Shown piece by piece: positions 13,178 through 16,925 of a stretch of 16,925 bases of DNA. A program made the position numbers and the translations under genes. Each line of letters begins with the position of its first letter. The first letter of the stretch is position 1. Source of the DNA: CAZPKH01 sp964407165 (GTDB lineage: Bacteria; Bacteroidota; Bacteroidia; Bacteroidales; Muribaculaceae); NCBI GenBank assembly GCA_964407165.1, contig CAYOUJ010000051.1:1-16925 (forward strand), read 5' to 3'. The notes beneath the pieces are model-generated. The model had not been told where the DNA came from, made no database searches, and saw nothing but the letters and a program-made list of their open reading frames with translations.

Positions 13178-14536
13178 ATGAGATTTTTCGAAACTATCAA
13201 AAACATCTGGACTATCGAGGAGCTGCGCAAGCGCATCGGTATCACCCTGCTGCTGGTATTGGTATACCGCCTGGGGTGCTACATCGTGCTTCCGGGCATC
13301 AACCCCAGCGACCTCGAGGCCCTGTCAAGCTTCACCAACAAGAGTGGCCTGATGCAGCTGCTTGACATGTTCAGCGGCGGCGCGTTCTCCCAGGCGTCGA
13401 TCTTCGCCCTGGGCATCATGCCTTACATCACGGCCTCGATCGTTGTGCAGCTGCTTGGCATGGTACTGCCGTCGTTCCAGAAGATGCAACGCGAGGGCGA
13501 GAGCGGACGCCAGAAGCTCAACCAGTATACGCGCTATCTTACAGTGCTGATACTGTGCATGCAGGCTCCGGCATACCTCGTCAACCTGCGCATCCAGGTG
13601 CAGGCCGCTGCCCACGGGGCGGTGACCAGCAGCCTCGGCTTCTGGCCCACGGTGTACCTGACGGTGATACTCACCGCCGGCTCCATGTTCATCATGTGGC
13701 TGGGCGAGCGCATCACCGACCGTGGCATCGGCAACGGTATCTCTTTCATCATCTTGGTGGGCATCATCGCCCGCCTGCCCCACGCGCTGGTGGCTGAGTT
13801 CATCCAGCGCACGCCCGGTTCGCAGGGCGCACAGGGCGGCCTGGTGATGTTCATCGTCGAGATCATCGTGTTGTTTGCCGTCACCATCTTTGCGGTGATG
13901 CTCGTGCAGGGCACGCGCAAAGTGCCGGTGCAGTATGCCAAGCGAATTGTCGGCAACCGCCAGTATGGCGGCGCCCGCCAGTACATCCCCCTGAAGGTCA
14001 ACGCCGCCGGTGTGATGCCGATCATCTTTGCCCAGGCAATAATGTTTATCCCCATCACAGTGGCCGGCTTCGGCTCTTCGGACGCCTCCCACGGATTCGT
14101 GGCCACGTTCAGCGACATCAACGGCTTCTGGTATAACTTCGTATACTTCTGGATGATCGTAGCGTTCACCTACTTCTACACCGCCATCACCGTGCGCCCC
14201 ACGCAGATGGCAGAAGACCTCAAGCGCAACAACGGCTTCATCCCCGGCGTCAAGCCCGGCAAGAAGACTGCGGAATACCTTGACACCATCATGTCGCGCA
14301 TCACCCTGCCAGGCTCGATATTCCTGGGCATCGTGGCCATCCTCCCGGCCTTCGCCCGCTTCTTCGGCATCAGCCAGGGCTTCGCCCAGTTCTTCGGCGG
14401 CACCTCGCTGCTGATACTCGTGGGCGTCGTGCTCGACACTCTCATGCAGATCGAGAGCCACCTGCAGATGCACCACTATGACGGCCTGATGAAGGGCGGC
14501 AAGATCAAGGGACGCACCACCGGCAACGCTTATTGA
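13178..14536 (+). CDS. secY: Preprotein translocase subunit SecY
   Basis: SecY forms the protein-conducting channel of the inner membrane with SecE and SecG. From the ATG at 13178 the product has 452 residues and fits ten membrane segments. The N-terminus MRFFETIKNIWTIEELRKRI is typical of Bacteroidetes SecY, which favours this start over a TTG at 13154 that overlaps the rplO stop. The first membrane segment contains LLLVLVYRLGCYIVLPGI, the plug region has MFSGGAFSQASIFALGIMPYI, and the conserved FQKMQREGESGRQKLNQYTR loop follows. The C-terminal tail is cytosolic and basic. A 123-nt spacer with a strong hairpin follows; adk, often next in other phyla, is absent. Confidence 0.98.
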   Translation: MRFFETIKNIWTIEELRKRIGITLLLVLVYRLGCYIVLPGINPSDLEALSSFTNKSGLMQLLDMFSGGAFSQASIFALGIMPYITASIVVQLLGMVLPSFQKMQREGESGRQKLNQYTRYLTVLILCMQAPAYLVNLRIQVQAAAHGAVTSSLGFWPTVYLTVILTAGSMFIMWLGERITDRGIGNGISFIILVGIIARLPHALVAEFIQRTPGSQGAQGGLVMFIVEIIVLFAVTIFAVMLVQGTRKVPVQYAKRIVGNRQYGGARQYIPLKVNAAGVMPIIFAQAIMFIPITVAGFGSSDASHGFVATFSDINGFWYNFVYFWMIVAFTYFYTAITVRPTQMAEDLKRNNGFIPGVKPGKKTAEYLDTIMSRITLPGSIFLGIVAILPAFARFFGISQGFAQFFGGTSLLILVGVVLDTLMQIESHLQMHHYDGLMKGGKIKGRTTGNAY

Positions 14537-14576
14537 ACCGTTACGGCAAGTGAAGTGAAATAAGCGCGGCACGGCA

Positions 14577-14619
14577 GCCGCAGCCCTGCGCCGGACCGGT
14601 TCCGGCGCAGGGGTGCGGC
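14577..14619 (+). other. Strong GC-rich hairpin between secY and map
   Basis: A 12-bp perfect stem (14584-14595 with 14601-14612) encloses a 5-nt loop. After a single G/G mismatch, six more pairs form between GCCGCA (14577-14582) and TGCGGC (14614-14619). That is 18 paired positions, the most stable structure seen in the window. No U-tract follows, so it does not look like a classical intrinsic terminator. It could lower read-through into map, stabilise the secY 3' end or mark an RNA-processing site. Confidence 0.65.
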
Positions 14620-14659
14620 AACGGGCGTCGAAAAATAGGACATTGACACTTACGGTCAG

Positions 14660-15442
14660 ATGATAATACTCAAGACACCGGACGAGCTGGTGAAGATGCG
14701 CGCCGCGTGCGACCTGGTGAGCCGGACGCTTGGCGAAGTGGCCAGGTGGGTGGCTCCGGGAGTGACCACGCGACGGCTCGACCAGATAGCCCGCGAATAT
14801 ATATGCGACAACGGCGGCCGCCCGGCCTGCCTGGGCTACGAGGGCTTCCCCGGCACGCTCTGCATCGAGGTCAACGAGACGGTGGTGCACGGTTTCCCTT
14901 CGGGCTATTGCCTTCGCGAGGGCGACATAGTGGGCACCGACTGCGTGGCCGAGCTCGACGGGTATAACGGCGACCAGTGCTACACCTTCGCCGTGGGCGA
15001 CGTCGACGAGAAAGTCATGGCCCTGTGCCACACCACCAAGGAGTCCCTTTACAAAGGCATCGAGGCGTGCCGGGCGGGCAAGCGTATCGGCGACATCGCC
15101 AACGCCGTGCAGACCTACTGCGAGAAGCGGGGCTACACCGTCGTCCGCGAGATGTGCGGCCACGGCATAGGCCGCGGGATGCACGAAGACCCCGAGGTGC
15201 CCAACTACGGGCGCCGCGGCACCGGACCGGTGATACGCAACGGCATGTGCATCGCCATCGAGCCGATGATCAACCTGGGCAGCCGCAACATAGTGGTCGA
15301 GCCCAACGGCTGGGAGTGCCGCACGCGCGACCGCCGTCCGTCGGCCCACTACGAGCACACAGTGGCGGTCCACGACTGCGAGACGGAGGTGATGACCACT
15401 TTCCGCTACATAAAGGAGGCCCTGGGCGAGCGTTACATCTGA
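14660..15442 (+). CDS. map: Type I methionine aminopeptidase
   Basis: The enzyme removes the N-terminal methionine from new proteins after deformylation, acting at the ribosome. The 260-residue product has all active-site residues: His77, metal ligands Asp94, Asp105, His168, Glu201 and Glu232, and His175 in the HGIGRGMHEDP segment. The lack of a long N-terminal extension fits type I. It has 14 cysteines, a high count for a cytosolic enzyme of this size. It lies 123 nt after secY and 68 nt before infA, the usual Bacteroidetes order. No promoter was recognised before it. Confidence 0.98.
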   Translation: MIILKTPDELVKMRAACDLVSRTLGEVARWVAPGVTTRRLDQIAREYICDNGGRPACLGYEGFPGTLCIEVNETVVHGFPSGYCLREGDIVGTDCVAELDGYNGDQCYTFAVGDVDEKVMALCHTTKESLYKGIEACRAGKRIGDIANAVQTYCEKRGYTVVREMCGHGIGRGMHEDPEVPNYGRRGTGPVIRNGMCIAIEPMINLGSRNIVVEPNGWECRTRDRRPSAHYEHTVAVHDCETEVMTTFRYIKEALGERYI

Positions 15443-15510
15443 CGTTGAGGAAGTTTAGCTTTATTTCACAAACTGCAACACAATAATAAGCGCAAGCAAA
15501 CGTAGACTAT

Positions 15511-15732
15511 ATGGCAAAACAACCCCACATAGAGCAAGACGGCGTAGTCGTCGAAGCGTTGTCAAACTCGATGTTCCGTGTCGAGCTGGAGAATGGCGGC
15601 CATCAGCTGATAGCCACCATCTCGGGCAAGATGCGCATGCATTACATCAAAATCCTCCCGGGCGACAAGGTGCGGGTGGAGATGTCGCCGTACGACCTGA
15701 GCCGTGGCCGCATCGCGTTCCGCTACAAGTAA
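15511..15732 (+). CDS. infA: Translation initiation factor IF-1
   Basis: IF-1 binds the 30S A site during initiation and helps IF-2 and IF-3. The 73-residue product is one S1-type OB domain of standard length. It starts MAKQPHIEQDGVVVEALSNS and has the conserved FRVELENGG, GKMRMHYIKILPGDKVRVEMSPYD (in two parts) and the ending LSRGRIAFRYK. The start region is A-rich with no Shine-Dalgarno sequence. It lies 35 nt before rpmJ, an arrangement common in Bacteroidetes. Confidence 0.98.
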   Translation: MAKQPHIEQDGVVVEALSNSMFRVELENGGHQLIATISGKMRMHYIKILPGDKVRVEMSPYDLSRGRIAFRYK

Positions 15733-15767
15733 ACGAACCAACTACTATAAAATACCAAACTACTGAC

Positions 15768-15884
15768 ATGAAAGTAAGAGCCTCAGTAAAGAAGCGCACC
15801 CCCGACAGCAAGATAGTCCGTCGCAAGGGACGCCTCTATGTCATCAACAAGAAGAACCCCAAGTTCAAAATGCGCCAGGGCTAA
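15768..15884 (+). CDS. rpmJ: 50S ribosomal protein L36 (bL36), zinc-free form
   Basis: This 38-residue gene begins MKVRASVKKR, the family signature, and ends NPKFKMRQG. In the zinc-binding form the ligands are Cys11, Cys14, Cys27 and His33 (E. coli-type numbering). Here they are Thr11, Ser14, Asn27 and Phe33, so the whole zinc site is gone. This is the C-minus type found in many Bacteroidetes. L36 helps the final folding of the 50S subunit. Its stop codon TAA (15882-15884) is also the left target duplication of the mobile element that begins at 15885. Confidence 0.97.
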   Translation: MKVRASVKKRTPDSKIVRRKGRLYVINKKNPKFKMRQG

Positions 15885-16058
15885 GAGCCTGTTTAATAAA
15901 AATTTAAAATTAAATAATCTTATTTCATTTTTTGTGGCTCATTTTGGCCATTTTGGACTTTTTCGTCAATTATTTAGCTCGCTAAACTCAATCCTCAAAA
16001 GGCCAAACTGCCTCAAAATTAGCCTACAAAAAATAAAATATTTTTATTAAACAGGCTC
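15885..16058. mobile_element. Foldback MITE-like element, IS5-family-like ends
   Basis: The 174-bp, AT-rich element has 19-bp perfect terminal inverted repeats, GAGCCTGTTTAATAAAAAT, at 15885-15903 and 16040-16058. TAA flanks both ends (15882-15884 and 16059-16061), a 3-bp target duplication. The inside is also an imperfect palindrome: TTTGGCC (15943-15949) faces GGCCAAA (16001-16007), GGCTCATTTTG faces the complement of CAAAATTAGCC, and TTTAGC/GCTAAA (15973-15986) forms the tip. There is no transposase gene. A 3-bp TNA duplication and GAGCC ends resemble the IS1031 group of the IS5 family, but that assignment is from memory and needs a database search. Confidence 0.8.
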
Positions 16059-16061
16059 TAA

Positions 16062-16221
16062 CCGGAGTGCCTGTTGCATATCAGTAACCAACCAAACTCT
16101 GAGCTCTCTGACGCCACCGCTGAGCACGCCTGGGCGTGCCGCCGGACGGACGTTCCCCACCGGTTTGTCGCGGGAACTTGCGGCGCTCGGAAGAAGCGAC
16201 AACAAACAGTAACAAGACAAT
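16062..16221 (+). promoter_or_regulatory. Leader of rpsM with a small hairpin
   Basis: This 160-nt spacer follows the mobile element and is GC-rich until its last 30 nt. GCACGC (16124-16129) pairs with GCGTGC (16134-16139) around a CTGG loop. No TAnnTTTG promoter box was found, either here or in the element upstream, so rpsM and the genes after it probably depend on transcription through the element. The last stretch before the ATG is A-rich as at other starts. Confidence 0.4.
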
Positions 16222-16602
16222 ATGGCAGTACGTATTGTGGGTGTTGACCTCCCCCAGAACAAACGAGGTGAAATAGCCCTTACCTATATCTTCGGTATCG
16301 GCCGCAGCAGCGCCAAGAGCATCCTTGAGAAGGCCGGCGTTGACGTAGACATCAAAGTAAAAGACTGGACCGACGCGCAGGCAGCAGCCGTGCGCGAGGT
16401 CATTGGCAACGACTACAAGGTCGAGGGCGACCTGCGCAGCGAGATACAGCTCAACATCAAGCGCCTGATGGACATCGGCTGCTACCGCGGCATCCGTCAC
16501 CGCAACGGCCTCCCCGTGCGCGGCCAGAGCACCAAGAACAACGCCCGCACCCGCAAGGGCCGCAAGAAGACGGTTGCTAACAAGAAGAAAGCTACTAAAT
16601 AA
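16222..16602 (+). CDS. rpsM: 30S ribosomal protein S13 (uS13)
   Basis: S13 lies in the 30S head, contacts the P-site tRNA and forms bridges with the 50S subunit. The 126-residue product begins MAVRIVGVDLPQNKRGEIAL and has the TYIFGIGRSSAKSIL helix-hairpin-helix motif at about residues 21-35. The conserved GCYRGIRHRNGLPVRGQSTK segment is followed by a long basic tail. The start has no Shine-Dalgarno sequence. It opens what is the alpha operon in other bacteria and is separated from rpmJ by the mobile element plus a 160-nt leader. Confidence 0.99.
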   Translation: MAVRIVGVDLPQNKRGEIALTYIFGIGRSSAKSILEKAGVDVDIKVKDWTDAQAAAVREVIGNDYKVEGDLRSEIQLNIKRLMDIGCYRGIRHRNGLPVRGQSTKNNARTRKGRKKTVANKKKATK

Positions 16603-16620
16603 ACGTAACAACGCAACAAT

Positions 16621-16925
16621 ATGGCAAAAAAGACAGTCGCAGCTAAGAAGAGAAACGTCAAAGTCAGCGCCGAAGGGCAGCTGCACGTTCACTCCTCTTT
16701 CAACAACATCATTGTGTGCCTCGCCAACTCCGAGGGCCAGGTCATCAGCTGGTCGTCGGCAGGCAAGATGGGCTTCCGCGGGTCGAAGAAAAACACCCCG
16801 TACGCAGCCCAGATGGCCGCGCAAGACTGCGCGAAGACGGCCTACGACCTGGGCCTGCGCAAGGTGAAGGCCTACGTCAAGGGCCCCGGCAACGGCCGTG
16901 AGAGCGCTATCCGCACCATCCACGG
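16621..16925 (+). CDS. rpsK: 30S ribosomal protein S11 (uS11), partial
   Basis: S11 lies on the 30S platform near the mRNA exit and the E site. The first 101 codons are visible, out of about 129 expected, so the gene is cut by the window edge and not broken. It starts MAKKTVAAKKRNVKVSAEG and shows the family segments FNNIIVCLANSEGQVISWSS and GFRGSKKNTPYAAQMAA. The end of the visible part, VKGPGNGRESAIRTIHG, matches the conserved rRNA-binding region. It follows rpsM by 18 nt. Confidence 0.98.
   Translation, partial: MAKKTVAAKKRNVKVSAEGQLHVHSSFNNIIVCLANSEGQVISWSSAGKMGFRGSKKNTPYAAQMAAQDCAKTAYDLGLRKVKAYVKGPGNGRESAIRTIH

Noticed and set aside
14643..14648. TTGACA before map, like a sigma-70 -35 box
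   Set aside because: It lies 12 nt from the start codon, leaving no room for a -10 box and transcription start before the ATG, and Bacteroidetes promoters use different boxes.
13325..15373. 682-codon open frame on the minus strand opposite secY and map
   Set aside because: It spans two real genes and the hairpin spacer, and its translation has the same His/Ala/Val/Asp-rich look as other antisense shadow frames. There is no start context or family match.
15939..15955. TCATTTTG and CCATTTTG in the mobile element as promoter boxes for rpsM
   Set aside because: Both lack the TA pair of the -7 box, and no -33 TTTG is found at the correct distance.
15838..16050. 70-codon + strand frame running from rpmJ into the mobile element
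   Set aside because: It begins inside rpmJ in another frame and continues through an AT-rich foldback repeat. The translation is Phe/Leu/Lys-rich as expected from composition alone.

Overview
The window is a ribosomal-protein superoperon of a Bacteroidetes bacterium, most likely order Bacteroidales. The pointers are the gene order (str, S10 and spc blocks fused, then secY-map-infA-rpmJ-rpsM-rpsK with no adk), A-rich start regions that almost all lack a Shine-Dalgarno sequence, a promoter of the TTTG / TAnnTTTG type in front of rpsL, and zinc-free forms of S14 and L36. Coding DNA is GC-rich, while most gene starts and some spacers are AT-rich. The family cannot be fixed from sequence alone; a GC-rich group such as Muribaculaceae is a guess.

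Layout, all genes on the + strand. Positions 1-222 hold the promoter and a leader of about 140 nt. Positions 223-3554 are the str block (rpsL, rpsG, fusA). Positions 3582-8850 are the S10 block (rpsJ, rplC, rplD, rplW, rplB, rpsS, rplV, rpsC, rplP, rpmC, rpsQ). Positions 8854-14536 are the spc block (rplN, rplX, rplE, rpsN, rpsH, rplF, rplR, rpsE, rpmD, rplO, secY). Then come map, infA, rpmJ, rpsM and the first 101 codons of rpsK, which runs off the window. In related genomes rpsD, rpoA and rplQ follow. No tRNA, rRNA or CRISPR array was seen.

The genes build both ribosomal subunits and add the factors that work with new ribosomes: EF-G for translocation, IF-1 for initiation, SecY for membrane export, and methionine aminopeptidase for trimming new chains. 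No second promoter as good as the one before rpsL was found, so much of the window may be one long transcript. Tuning would then come from RNA structure in the few wide spacers (rpsL-rpsG, rpsN-rpsH, secY-map, rpmJ-rpsM).

There is no novel multi-gene system here. The most unusual item is a 174-bp foldback MITE-like element at 15885-16058. It has 19-bp perfect terminal inverted repeats and sits exactly at the rpmJ stop codon, so the 3-bp target duplication (TAA) is the stop codon itself. Other points worth checking are a lone strong Shine-Dalgarno sequence before rplF, strong hairpins before rpsG, rpsH and map, heptad repeats before fusA, and a 9-codon repeat in the tail of rpsC.
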